From NCBI GenBank assembly GCA_019694805.1, contig JAIBBG010000022.1, positions 1-46,830 on the forward strand: a stretch of 46,830 nt of DNA, written 5' to 3'. The position numbers were made by a program, and so were the translations under genes. This DNA is from Flavobacteriales bacterium. Its GTDB lineage: Bacteria > Bacteroidota > Bacteroidia > Flavobacteriales_D > Sanyastnellaceae. The notes under the pieces are model-generated. The model made no database searches. It saw nothing but the letters and a program-made list of their open reading frames with translations, and had not been told where the DNA came from. Within the stretch, counting starts at the first letter, position 1. Each line of letters starts with the position of its first letter. Shown one piece after another: positions 36,462-44,751 of this stretch.

Positions 36462-36683
36462 TCAATGCATCAGCAGGTATAGTGCTGCGATGCCAAAGGC
36501 TACAAAAAACCACTTCCGTGTTTTGGTAGCAAATACGTTCAGCGCAATAAGGTTCATAGCCGGCGAAGATGGTGTCATCCCAATGCGAAAAATGAACACC
36601 ACATGCAGAGTTATCAATAACGCATCGTGAATGATGGCGAGGCATGCAACAAATGACTTGATGGTGTATATCGAGTTGCATAT
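36462..36683 (-). CDS. Two-helix membrane-protein fragment lacking a clear start
   Basis: On the minus strand a 73-codon open frame reads SIYTIKSFVACLAIIHDALL, then LHVVFIFRIGMTPSSPAMNL, then FATKTRKWFFVAFGIAALYL and LMH. That gives two hydrophobic helices with a basic loop. No ATG, GTG or TTG opens it at the upstream end; the first in-frame start-type codon is a TTG inside the first helix. An ATG (at 36681, reading CAACTCGAT) lies in another frame. Either the gene is frameshifted or it is a remnant. Confidence 0.38.
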   Translation of the reverse strand: MCNSIYTIKSFVACLAIIHDALLITLHVVFIFRIGMTPSSPAMNLIALNVFATKTRKWFFVAFGIAALYLLMH

Positions 36684-36758
36684 TCAATAGCATTCATGTT
36701 TCTATCGCTCAGGATGACATTTTATTTGCTTGATGAGCTTCATGCTCAAGGTGATTTT

Positions 36759-37244
36759 TTACCGAGATCCCGCGAATGGTGGCTCAATGGAATGGCCAGT
36801 CCGACATGCTTCCACATACTGCAACTTCAAAAGCGAGGAGAAAACAGGTAAGAGAATAATCAGAACACCTTTGATCTCTTCGCGAAACACTTCATCTTCG
36901 TGCTTTCGACCTTTGAAGCAATTCGTGGATATCCCAACGTCACATTCGAGAATCATCAAATCTCTGCTAACAGTCAAATCATGATGGCAAGTTTGAATGG
37001 CCAGGCTGGCATACTCTTGATGACCTTCCATTGAGTTGGTTAAAACATGTAAGATTGAATGTTGCCATGCGTTGCGTAAATGAGATTCAAAAGCTCGAAT
37101 AATTAGCGATCTCACACAAGCTTCTAGCGCACAAGCATAGTCATGATGAAAGTGAGCCCTTGAAACGAGCCAAGCCATTCCCGATAAATCGGGATGTGAA
37201 AATTCCCAGTGAATTTGATTCGGAATAGAAAGGCACTGCATCAT
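36759..37244 (-). CDS. Hypothetical 161-residue ORF
   Basis: An ATG-started ORF (MMQCLSIPNQIHWEFSHPDL...) fills an otherwise gene-free stretch. It is rich in His and Cys, with predicted helices (ALEACVRSLIIRAFESHLRNA; EEIKGVLIILLPVFSSLLKL). I recognise no family, and no signal peptide or motif supports a function. A perfect palindrome (TCCCGATAAATCGGGA, 37179-37194) falls inside its codons. It may be real or chance; no gene overlaps it. Confidence 0.35.
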   Translation of the reverse strand: MMQCLSIPNQIHWEFSHPDLSGMAWLVSRAHFHHDYACALEACVRSLIIRAFESHLRNAWQHSILHVLTNSMEGHQEYASLAIQTCHHDLTVSRDLMILECDVGISTNCFKGRKHEDEVFREEIKGVLIILLPVFSSLLKLQYVEACRTGHSIEPPFAGSR

Positions 37245-37259
37245 CTGATTTTAAGTTAA

Positions 37260-37590
37260 TGTGCGCTTAATCATGTTTATAGGTTAACATTGCACAGTTG
37301 AAATCTGACCAATTTATTTTTTGTCAATTCAAAAATTGGTTTTTAATTCGACCCGTTCTAATAAGTTCTTCATTCGAAGTTGACGCTGCGGGAAAGCAAG
37401 ATTGATTTTTTGAAACGCAGAAGACCAGTTGTAGCCGATACCTGACTTAATTCTACATTATTTGACCATGAAGGCTGTAATGTTTCTACAGTAAACTATT
37501 CAGTCTCTTAGACAAGGATATTAAGGAGAATAATAATATCAAGCACGTTGAAGTAGAGTTTACGTTTCATGGTTTTTTGGTTAATTGGAG
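37260..37590 (+). ncRNA. Candidate structured leader or small RNA upstream of the membrane-patatin gene
   Basis: This 330-base non-coding stretch has local inverted repeats (CAATT-CAAA-AATTG at 37325-37338; a CTGCG to CGCAG pairing within 37380-37430) and ends in an intrinsic terminator with no plus-strand gene in front of it. TGGTTT at 37570-37575 can pair with AAACCA at 37591-37596, competing with the terminator stem. It therefore reads as an attenuator-like leader or an independent small RNA. No known riboswitch class is recognised. Confidence 0.38.
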
Positions 37591-37622
37591 AAACCACTTT
37601 CATCGAAGGTGGTTTTTTCTTT
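37591..37622 (+). terminator. Orphan intrinsic terminator ahead of the membrane-patatin gene
   Basis: The stem AAACCACTTTC / GAAGGTGGTTT (one G-T wobble, ATC loop) is followed by TTTCTTTTT. No plus-strand coding gene lies in the 5 kb before it. The patatin start is 145 bases downstream. Confidence 0.78.
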
Positions 37623-37766
37623 TTGACCGCGTTGATATGAATCATGAATCACCCATAGAGTATTTGCACTTGCGGGTATTTCCTTTGATAAGTTGTATTG
37701 TCACCTTTTATAGTTTTCTTCGTAAACAAAGACAGCGGATGAAAACCGCTCAAAATTGTACCACCC

Positions 37767-40025
37767 ATGAATGCCCATGTATCTCGTAACAAGAGGAAAA
37801 ACAGGGTGATCTATTTCTTCCCGATACAGCTCTTGCTGCTGCATCTCAAGAAAAATCACTTCCTGCTTTTTGTGTGGGTATTTCTATTTTCCATCATCAC
37901 AGGCGGCTTTGGTAAAAGCATAGGTGTGCCTCAACAATTTCTGGTTCCTGAATACCTCGGTGCGACCGGAATACTCTCCTTTGCCATTCTTGGATTCGCT
38001 TTCGGCGGCTTTGTGAGTGGTTACAATCTTTACACCTATATCATGCATGGTTATAGGTTCCCGTTCATCGCGACTCTCAGTAAACCCTTTCATAAATTTT
38101 GCATGAACAATTTCCTCTTACCGGGAATTTTTCTGATCACCTTTATTTTCTTCAGTGCAAAATTTCAATACGAAAGGGAATTGGTTCCTCCGGGAAAAGT
38201 CGTACTCAATCTTATCAGCTTCCTCGTCGCTTTTACCATTTTTCAATCCATGTCTTATGTGTATTTCATGTACACGAATAAAGACGCGAAAAATTTTGGC
38301 AAAGGAAGGAGAAGGAATCCTCAAAGGGACGATTCACCGGTAGATACACCAATTCATCATCCCATCAAATGGGTTCGTGAGCGTTTGGTGGTGAAAAAGT
38401 GGTACGTGGAGACCTATGTCTCCTCATTCCGAAGAATCAGCCTCGCCCGCGATTGCCAACACTATAGTCGTGAGGTATTGCAAAAAGTATTCGCTCAGAA
38501 TCACATCAATGCCTCGCGCTTTGAATTGGTGCTTCTCATTTCATTCCTCTTGTTAGGGTCGCTGCGTTCTTTCGAAGTTTTTATCATACCTGCTGCCGCA
38601 AGCGCAATGTTGTTTTTCACCATGCTTATCATGACCATCTCGGCATTGCATTCATGGTTTCGCGGCTGGACACTCACAGTGTTTATTTTGTTTTTTGCCT
38701 TGCTCAATCTTGGCTATGATCAACTCAAATTTGCGCGACAATCCACCAAAGCCTACGGACTGAATTATGAAGCGCCACCTGCTATCTATGATCCCGCTCA
38801 GCTCGAACCGGATCGCCAAACCATTCGAAAAGATGAAGCTGCTACCATCGAAATCCTCAATAAGTGGAAACTGAAAACTGGTGATACCACGGATGTGATC
38901 AAACCCAAATTGATCATCTTCAACCATAGCGGCGGTGGATCGAGGTCTGCATATTGGACCATGCGCGCAGTGACATTCGCTGATAGCATTTGTCAAGGTG
39001 AATTGCTCAACAATACTTTTATGGTCACCGGAGCGTCAGGTGGAATGGTCGGTGCAGCATATCTGCGCGAATTGATGTTGCAGCATGCTTGGGATCCGAC
39101 AGTGAATATTTATGACCAACAATACGCCGACAATATGTCAAAGGATCTCCTGAATCCTATACTCCTTTCGGCAACCACCAATGATTGGTTTATTCGGTAC
39201 CAAAGACTTTATGATGGACAGTATGCGTATTCAAAAGACCGTGCTACAGCCTTCGAAGAGCAATTGGCGCGTAACACGCATAAGGCATTTAACCGTAGGC
39301 TTGGCGATTATACCCATCCTGAAAAGGAAGCGATCATTCCAATGATGATCTTTACTCCAACCATTGTAAATGATGGTAGAAGGCTTGTGATCGCATCTCA
39401 ACCAGTAAGTTATCTCACCGCATCATCTCACGCGAATGGTAACCACAATGATCAACCGGAAGACATCGAATTCACAAGAATGTTTGCCGCTCATGATCCC
39501 ATGAATCTGCATTTTAGTTCAGCATTGCGTATGAATGCTACTTTCCCCTATGTCACACCGATGACCACTTTACCCAGCGAACCTGAATTGGAAGTTCTCG
39601 ATGCTGGTATTCGCGACAATTTTGGTATGAAGACCACCATGCAGTTTCTGTATACTTTCAGGGAATGGATTAACTTGAATACAAGTGGTGTGATCATCGT
39701 TCAGGTTCGAGATTTACCCAAAAACAAAGATCTCAGTGATAAGAAAAATACACTCTTTGGTAAATTCTCAGGACCTATTGGTGGGATTTATGGCAACATC
39801 ACCAAAACTCACGATTACAACAGCGAACAGTCGCTTAGGTATTTGCAAGGTTGGTTTGGAGAGCATATCCACCTCGTGACTTTTGAGTTGGAGCAGAGCA
39901 GAGACTCGCATATTTCTTTATCGTGGCATCTGACTAAATCAGAGAAGCAACAGATTCAAAGGTCTGTTTACGATGAAAAGTTTACACAGGAATTGAAGCG
40001 ACTGCAAGAATTGCTTCAACGTTAG
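37767..40025 (+). CDS. Membrane-anchored patatin-like phospholipase
   Basis: The 752-residue protein joins an N-terminal membrane domain to a C-terminal patatin domain. Hydrophobic helices lie at about 28-48, 66-86, 115-130, 149-170 and then 255-325. Patatin motifs are complete: the oxyanion loop SGGGSR (388-393), nucleophile GASGG with S424, and the Asp of DAGIRDNFG (D612, an Ala replacing the usual first Gly of DGG). It should hydrolyse acyl esters of membrane lipids near the inner membrane. The basic linker KGRRRNPQRDD lies between the helix groups. It is preceded by a possible attenuator and its stop overlaps that of convergent cutC. Confidence 0.86.
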   Translation: MNAHVSRNKRKNRVIYFFPIQLLLLHLKKNHFLLFVWVFLFSIITGGFGKSIGVPQQFLVPEYLGATGILSFAILGFAFGGFVSGYNLYTYIMHGYRFPFIATLSKPFHKFCMNNFLLPGIFLITFIFFSAKFQYERELVPPGKVVLNLISFLVAFTIFQSMSYVYFMYTNKDAKNFGKGRRRNPQRDDSPVDTPIHHPIKWVRERLVVKKWYVETYVSSFRRISLARDCQHYSREVLQKVFAQNHINASRFELVLLISFLLLGSLRSFEVFIIPAAASAMLFFTMLIMTISALHSWFRGWTLTVFILFFALLNLGYDQLKFARQSTKAYGLNYEAPPAIYDPAQLEPDRQTIRKDEAATIEILNKWKLKTGDTTDVIKPKLIIFNHSGGGSRSAYWTMRAVTFADSICQGELLNNTFMVTGASGGMVGAAYLRELMLQHAWDPTVNIYDQQYADNMSKDLLNPILLSATTNDWFIRYQRLYDGQYAYSKDRATAFEEQLARNTHKAFNRRLGDYTHPEKEAIIPMMIFTPTIVNDGRRLVIASQPVSYLTASSHANGNHNDQPEDIEFTRMFAAHDPMNLHFSSALRMNATFPYVTPMTTLPSEPELEVLDAGIRDNFGMKTTMQFLYTFREWINLNTSGVIIVQVRDLPKNKDLSDKKNTLFGKFSGPIGGIYGNITKTHDYNSEQSLRYLQGWFGEHIHLVTFELEQSRDSHISLSWHLTKSEKQQIQRSVYDEKFTQELKRLQELLQR

Positions 40026-40747
40026 AATCCGGAGAAAAAGTTTTCTGCTTTGGTCACTACCTCACGAATAGATGCTTCATCCGTTTCTGCCCAATTCATA
40101 TCGAACATTTGAGATGGCATAGGTGAATGCACGGGCAATCTGCCACTGAGATGATACTCGCGTAAGTGTTGTCGCAACATCCATGGAAAGGTATCTGGTC
40201 TGATGCCTCCGCCTGGCATGATGAAGATGCGATCTCCAGCCAATTCGGCCAATTCTGCAATGTGCTCTATACCTTCGGGCCCGGTAGCTTTTCCGCCGGA
40301 AGTCAAAATACGTTCACACCCGCAATCGATGACGGCTTCCAGTGATTCCGTAAGAAAAGGTGTACAGTCAAACGCCCGGTGAAACGTAACCGGATAGGGT
40401 TTACAGAAATTCACCAACTCTGTTGTGATTCGCGTATCTACACGACCATCCGGATGCAGAACCCCAAACACGAATCCATCTGCACCTGATTTTTGCAAAT
40501 TTTCTATCTCAGATTTCATCACATCTACCTCAGTTTTGTCATAACAAAAATCTCCTTCACGAGGCCTGATCATGACATACACTGGAAGCGATACATTTTT
40601 TTTGACCATCTCCAGCAATCCACTGCTCGGCGTTACTCCGGCGGTTGCTAATGCAGAACACAATTCTATTCTGTGCGCCCCGCCTGCTTCTGCACGAATG
40701 CACGACAACACCGATGACGCTACAACTTCTATGGTAAATGAATGCAT
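40022..40747 (-). CDS. cutC: CutC-family copper homeostasis protein
   Basis: The 241-residue TIM-barrel protein matches CutC throughout: IEVVASSVLSCIRAEAGGAHRIELCSAL at the start, VMIRPREGDFCYD, GADGFVFGVLHPDGRVD, VTFHRAFD, RILTSGG and IMPGGGIRPDTF. CutC proteins are linked to copper tolerance, though the biochemical role is debated. It is cytosolic. It lies between two patatin genes; its start is 38 bases from that of the divergent secreted patatin. Confidence 0.92.
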   Translation of the reverse strand: MHSFTIEVVASSVLSCIRAEAGGAHRIELCSALATAGVTPSSGLLEMVKKNVSLPVYVMIRPREGDFCYDKTEVDVMKSEIENLQKSGADGFVFGVLHPDGRVDTRITTELVNFCKPYPVTFHRAFDCTPFLTESLEAVIDCGCERILTSGGKATGPEGIEHIAELAELAGDRIFIMPGGGIRPDTFPWMLRQHLREYHLSGRLPVHSPMPSQMFDMNWAETDEASIREVVTKAENFFSGF

Positions 40748-40784
40748 ATGGAACTATTTTGTGGCCGCTTCAAATGTATTCCGT

Positions 40785-41831
40785 ATGAAACATATTCTGT
40801 TTTTGTTCTTGATGATATCCTCACTTCTTGTCGTGAACATCGCTCATGGTCAGGATTCATTGGTGATTGAAAACCTGGTCTTTGAAGGCGCCGGAATTCG
40901 TGGTATTGCCTATTGTGGAGCGTTGATGGAATTGGATGAACGTGGCTACCTCGACTGCATCGATCAGGTTGCAGGGACTTCGTCCGGTGCGATTACTGCG
41001 TGTTTGGTGAGCATTGGATATACTCCTCAAGAAACTTTCGAAATCATCGGCAATACAGATTTCGGCAAATTCAATGATGGAGGATGGGGATTCATCGGTG
41101 GTGTGCATCGCTTGAAGAAAAAACTCGGATACTACAAAGGCAAAAAATTTCTGTCCTGGCTTGAAGATCTTGTTGCGAAAAAGACAGGCTCAACCAATAC
41201 CACATTTCAGGATTTGCGAATGATGAGGGCTTCGCAGGATCAATGCAAAATCAAGGAACTGACTATTGCTGCGACAAGTTTGAACCATCAATGTACTGTT
41301 ATTTTTTCTTGTGAAAAATATCCGAACATGCGCATCGTGGATGCGGTGCATGCTTCCATGGCGATACCGCTTTACTTCGAGCCGGTTGCCATCACTCCAG
41401 AAGGCAAGGTGGTCGATTTCAAAAAAATGTCTACACAGGATCATCTGTGCGTGGATGGAGGATTCACCGCCAATTTCATCATTGCTCAATTCGATACTCG
41501 ACAAGAAAATGGTGAATGGATCGCTGCGAAAACACTTGGATTGAGACTCGATTCGGATGAACAAATTGCTGAGGATTTGAAACAAAGGAATTTGGCTTAT
41601 CAAGACATTGGTTCAGCTTCAGAGTTCATTGGTGCGTTCTATTATATCATCAAAGAAACCATGAACAGACAATCACTGCGTGAAGAAGACTGGAGTCGAA
41701 CTGTTTCTTTGAGTGATTGTAATATGAGCCCTAAGGTGAAAAAACTTTCTGTCCAGGAAAAGGAGTTGTTGATCAATAGCGGGAGGGAAGGAGTGCGCAA
41801 TTATTTCGATAGAGTAAATGGCAAACTTTGA
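40785..41831 (+). CDS. Exported patatin-like phospholipase
   Basis: Starting at the ATG at 40785 the 348-residue product opens with a signal peptide (MKHILFLFLMISSLLVVNIA, ending HGQ). Upstream in-frame codons run antisense to cutC and are rejected. The patatin motifs are GAGIRG (35-40; the usual first GG is GA), GTSSG with S66, and DGGF with D224. Conserved segments such as HASMAIPLYFEP support the fold. It should be a periplasmic or outer-membrane lipid hydrolase. A hairpin overlaps the stop codon. Confidence 0.9.
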   Translation: MKHILFLFLMISSLLVVNIAHGQDSLVIENLVFEGAGIRGIAYCGALMELDERGYLDCIDQVAGTSSGAITACLVSIGYTPQETFEIIGNTDFGKFNDGGWGFIGGVHRLKKKLGYYKGKKFLSWLEDLVAKKTGSTNTTFQDLRMMRASQDQCKIKELTIAATSLNHQCTVIFSCEKYPNMRIVDAVHASMAIPLYFEPVAITPEGKVVDFKKMSTQDHLCVDGGFTANFIIAQFDTRQENGEWIAAKTLGLRLDSDEQIAEDLKQRNLAYQDIGSASEFIGAFYYIIKETMNRQSLREEDWSRTVSLSDCNMSPKVKKLSVQEKELLINSGREGVRNYFDRVNGKL

Positions 41832-41847
41832 TGGCAAAACATCAAAG
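41826..41847 (+). terminator. Hairpin overlapping the patatin stop codon
   Basis: CTTTGATG, a GCAAAA loop and CATCAAAG form a perfect 8-bp stem that includes the TGA stop (41829-41831). A T-rich but interrupted stretch follows, so it may be a weak terminator or an mRNA-end stabiliser. Confidence 0.4.
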
Positions 41848-41906
41848 CATCATCTTCCATGTCTGAAGTGATACTCTTGACCCAACGAATTTCTTGGAAG
41901 GATAAA

Positions 41907-42188
41907 TTACTGTTTAGACTGTTCACCCCATCGACCTACGGCACAACTCACATATGATTTAGCTTTCATGGCTAAGTTGTTGTGCCCGGATTCCGGATAA
42001 CCCAAATGCTCAAGACGAGCTACAAGATGAGCGCGGTCCATATCATCATCCCCTGAAATGTGCACGGTAGATTGTTCTTCATCGATATGCACGGCGAATA
42101 CTCCCGGTTGACGCAATATCTCCTTGCGGATGGTATTCATACATCCGTCACATTTGATATTTTCTACTTTAATAATCTCGTGTTTCAT
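41907..42188 (-). CDS. HMA-domain metal-binding protein
   Basis: The 93-residue protein starts at the ATG at 42188. It is a heavy-metal-associated ferredoxin-like fold with the metal motif NIKCDGCMNTI (C13, C16) and the closing ARLEHLGYPES. A 20-residue extension (AMKAKSYVSCAVGRWGEQ) carries a third Cys (C82). It could be a copper or zinc chaperone. It stands alone, about 1.2 kb from cutC, with its own promoter region at 42189-42350. Confidence 0.85.
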   Translation of the reverse strand: MKHEIIKVENIKCDGCMNTIRKEILRQPGVFAVHIDEEQSTVHISGDDDMDRAHLVARLEHLGYPESGHNNLAMKAKSYVSCAVGRWGEQSKQ

Positions 42189-42352
42189 GGCATCTCGTGG
42201 ATGAGACGCCACGAAGGTCAGCTGAAGGAAGCGGATATTTAAAAGACATAGGTCATATGAGACAAAAATCTCAGTATGATTTATGTCACGCGATACTGCG
42301 TCGTTGGAAGATTGTGATGTGAAATCCTTGAATATGATGGACTTTGGTCAAA

Positions 42353-42382
42353 TAAAAAGCCGCCCGGAAGATCCGGACGGCC
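42353..42382 (-). terminator. Intrinsic terminator after rplS
   Basis: A 10-bp stem (GCCGCCCGGA / TCCGGACGGC, one mismatch, AGA loop) followed by a T-run when read on the minus strand, 28 bases after the rplS stop. Confidence 0.85.
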
Positions 42383-42409
42383 TGACGATTTAATGATCAA
42401 CCGTTAATA

Positions 42410-42796
42410 TTATTCTGCGTTTGCAGTGGCAGATTGCTCAACCACGCCAAAACGTTTTTTCTCCTGAATACGGCTAGCCTTACCAGTACGCTCACGCAAG
42501 TAGAAAATACGTGCACGACGCACACGACCACGCTTGGTTACGACCACGCTGTCGATGAATGGTGAAGATACCGGGAAAATCCTTTCAACACCAACACCAC
42601 CACTGATTTTACGAACAGTGAAGGTCTCAGTAGCTCCAGAACCTTTGCGCTGGATCACAACGCCAGAGAACTCCTGGATACGCTCTTTGTTTCCTTCTAC
42701 GATTTTATAGCTAACGGTAATGGTATCACCAGCTGTGAAATCCGGCATATCCTTCACCGGGTTGAGCTTCTTTTCGAGTTCTTTAATGCGGTTCAT
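42410..42796 (-). CDS. rplS: 50S ribosomal protein L19
   Basis: The 128-residue protein matches bL19 along its length: [56 protein letters not shown] core, and [26 protein letters not shown]. Starting at the ATG at 42796 gives the usual N-terminus ([10 protein letters not shown]); an ATG 12 bases earlier is possible. bL19 sits at the 30S-50S interface. The usual partner trmD is not adjacent. A strong terminator follows. Confidence 0.97.
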   Translation of the reverse strand: MNRIKELEKKLNPVKDMPDFTAGDTITVSYKIVEGNKERIQEFSGVVIQRKGSGATETFTVRKISGGVGVERIFPVSSPFIDSVVVTKRGRVRRARIFYLRERTGKASRIQEKKRFGVVEQSATANAE

Positions 42797-42857
42797 GTTG
42801 AATGGCAATTAATTACGTATAAATCCCAAAATTGGGGGCGCAATATTACGAAGAGAA

Positions 42858-43754
42858 TCACTCATTCGGTGCTTCCGGAGTAAAATTTTCCTCCAAAGGC
42901 CGCTTATGCTTCCATCTTTTGTGACTCCAAAGCCAAAATTCCGGTGCACGACGTACTTCTCCTTCCAGGATATCATGCAGTTTTTGAGTGATTTCACCCA
43001 TTGCCGTATTTTCTGGATGCTCGAATACCTTGATGTATTCCACGGTATAAAATCCACGTTTCACCTTGCGTACAAGGCCGTAGACTACTGGCAAACTGAA
43101 TTCCTTGGCGTATTTCTCAGCGCCATACAGCGCTGCAGTCTCGCGCCCCATAAAAGTAACCCAAAGGCACTTTTTAGGATTGGAAGGTGATTGGTCAAAT
43201 CCAAAAACACTGACAATCAGTTCTTTGTGATGATCCTTGATGAATGTTCCATATTCTTTGGTTGGAATGAGCTCCAATCCAAATTTTCCACGCGTTTGGC
43301 GCATTTTTCGGTCAAAATAGGCATTGCTCAGCCGCTTGTAAATGGCCACGAGCTTGTGATCAAAGAAGGCCGGTGTCGCCACAGCCCACAATTCCCAATT
43401 GCCATAATGTCCACCAGCAAGGATCAATCCCTGCCCTTTCTTGGCATAATCAGCGAATATCTCCGGATTAACCTGCCGCATCCTCCTGTGTGCTTGTTTT
43501 TCGGTAATGGAAAAATTCTTCAGGCTTTCAAGCACCAAATCACAGAAGTGTCGGTAAAATTTTCTCCTGATTTGCGCAACTTCTGCCTCTGTTTTTTCAG
43601 GAAAACAACCGCGGATATTGTCAGTAACCACTTTTTTGCGGTAGCCAACAAGGTAATAGAAAATCACAAAAAAGAAATCTGATACCCCATACAGAATCGG
43701 GTAGGGAAGCAGACTCACGGGCTTAATCACCAACCAATATAATATTGCACTCAT
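42858..43754 (-). CDS. LpxL/HtrB-family lipid A acyltransferase
   Basis: The 298-residue protein starts at the ATG at 43754, which overlaps the stop of the PhnP-like gene by 4 bases; an upstream ATG adds ten residues. It has an N-terminal membrane helix (about 5-38) and the acyltransferase motif AGGHYGNWE (H116, E121, the HX4E signature) plus FDQSPSNPKKCLWVTFMGRE. It should transfer an acyl chain to a lipid A precursor or, in some Bacteroidota, to another lysolipid. The start is coupled to the upstream hydrolase. Confidence 0.9.
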   Translation of the reverse strand: MSAILYWLVIKPVSLLPYPILYGVSDFFFVIFYYLVGYRKKVVTDNIRGCFPEKTEAEVAQIRRKFYRHFCDLVLESLKNFSITEKQAHRRMRQVNPEIFADYAKKGQGLILAGGHYGNWELWAVATPAFFDHKLVAIYKRLSNAYFDRKMRQTRGKFGLELIPTKEYGTFIKDHHKELIVSVFGFDQSPSNPKKCLWVTFMGRETAALYGAEKYAKEFSLPVVYGLVRKVKRGFYTVEYIKVFEHPENTAMGEITQKLHDILEGEVRRAPEFWLWSHKRWKHKRPLEENFTPEAPNE

Positions 43755-44524
43755 GTGGGTATCTCGATTTTTAATCCGTCCCACGCAAGATGAATTCCGG
43801 ATGGCAGTTCCCTTTGCACTTCATCATGCAAGCCGAGTTGATGACTGATGTGTGTTAACCATGTTGTTTCTGCTCCAATTTCTCTCGAAAGGGCTATGGC
43901 TTCTTCAAGATTGAAGTGGCTGGGATGTTTTTCCCTGCGCAGCGCATTCAAGACCAGAATTTTTGTGCCTTTGATCTTCGCTTTCTCTTCATCAGTAATG
44001 GCATTGGCATCGGTGATATAGGTGAAATCGCCTATTCTGTAGGCAAAAACAGGTAGCTTGAAGTGTAATACTTCAATCGGAGTGAACGGAATGCCAGCCA
44101 CTTCAAAGGGCTGAAGCGTGATGTGATTCAGATCGATTTCCGGAATACCCGGATATTTCATCTCGGCAAATGCATAGGCGAACTCCCTGCGTAAGGCAGC
44201 TTCAACCAAAGCTGAGCAATAAACCTGGGCGCGCCATTGATTGAAATAGTTGAAAGCCCGGACTTCATCCAATCCTGCAATGTGGTCTTTGTGTTCATGG
44301 GTGAAAACAATTCCAGCGATGGCTTTTACTTTTTCGCGGAGCATTTGCTGACGAAAATCCGGACCGCTATCTACGACTACATTCTGACCATCTCTTGTGA
44401 TCATAATTGATGACCTCAGCCTGTTATCTTTTGGGTTTTTCGAAGAACAGACCGGGCATTCACAAGCAATTACCGGAACTCCCTGTGAGGTGCCTGTACC
44501 AAGAAATGTAACCGTCATAGCCAT
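43751..44524 (-). CDS. PhnP-like MBL-fold metallo-hydrolase
   Basis: The 257-residue protein has the PhnP-type start TFLGTGTSQGVPVIAC with a Cys cluster (C21, C23, C26) that may hold a structural zinc. The metal motif is FTHEHKDHIAGLDE (H76, H78, D80, H81), followed by YITDANAI and THISHQLG. Homologues are phosphoribosyl cyclic phosphodiesterases or related phosphodiesterases; the substrate in Bacteroidota is not established. The start may be the ATG at 44524 or 44518. It is the first gene of a pair with the acyltransferase. Confidence 0.88.
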   Translation of the reverse strand: MAMTVTFLGTGTSQGVPVIACECPVCSSKNPKDNRLRSSIMITRDGQNVVVDSGPDFRQQMLREKVKAIAGIVFTHEHKDHIAGLDEVRAFNYFNQWRAQVYCSALVEAALRREFAYAFAEMKYPGIPEIDLNHITLQPFEVAGIPFTPIEVLHFKLPVFAYRIGDFTYITDANAITDEEKAKIKGTKILVLNALRREKHPSHFNLEEAIALSREIGAETTWLTHISHQLGLHDEVQRELPSGIHLAWDGLKIEIPT

Positions 44525-44751
44525 GTTATCGGGGTGCAAAATACATCGCAGCAGGTCTTATTGAAATTCCTGCACGTCGACATCTTTTTCCCCATCAACA
44601 ATTGAAACCTTCACATTGTCGAAAACCCGCTGTGTGTGATAGCCAATTTTGATTATCCTTGCAGTGTTCATGTTCCGGCGGACATGACGTCCTTCCACTG
44701 CCTGACCCTTTTTCCTTTTCCTTACTCAAACAATTTTACGCTTAACTATAC

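Noticed and set aside
37179..37194. Palindrome TCCCGATAAATCGGGA
   Set aside because: Only one copy was noticed and it lies inside a doubtful ORF; not enough to call a repeat family or operator.
36759..37244. Resemblance of the ORF's C-terminus to sigma-70 region 4 (LLPVFSSLLKLQYVEA)
   Set aside because: Only a few residues fit, there is no region 2 and no helix-turn-helix ending, so no function was assigned.
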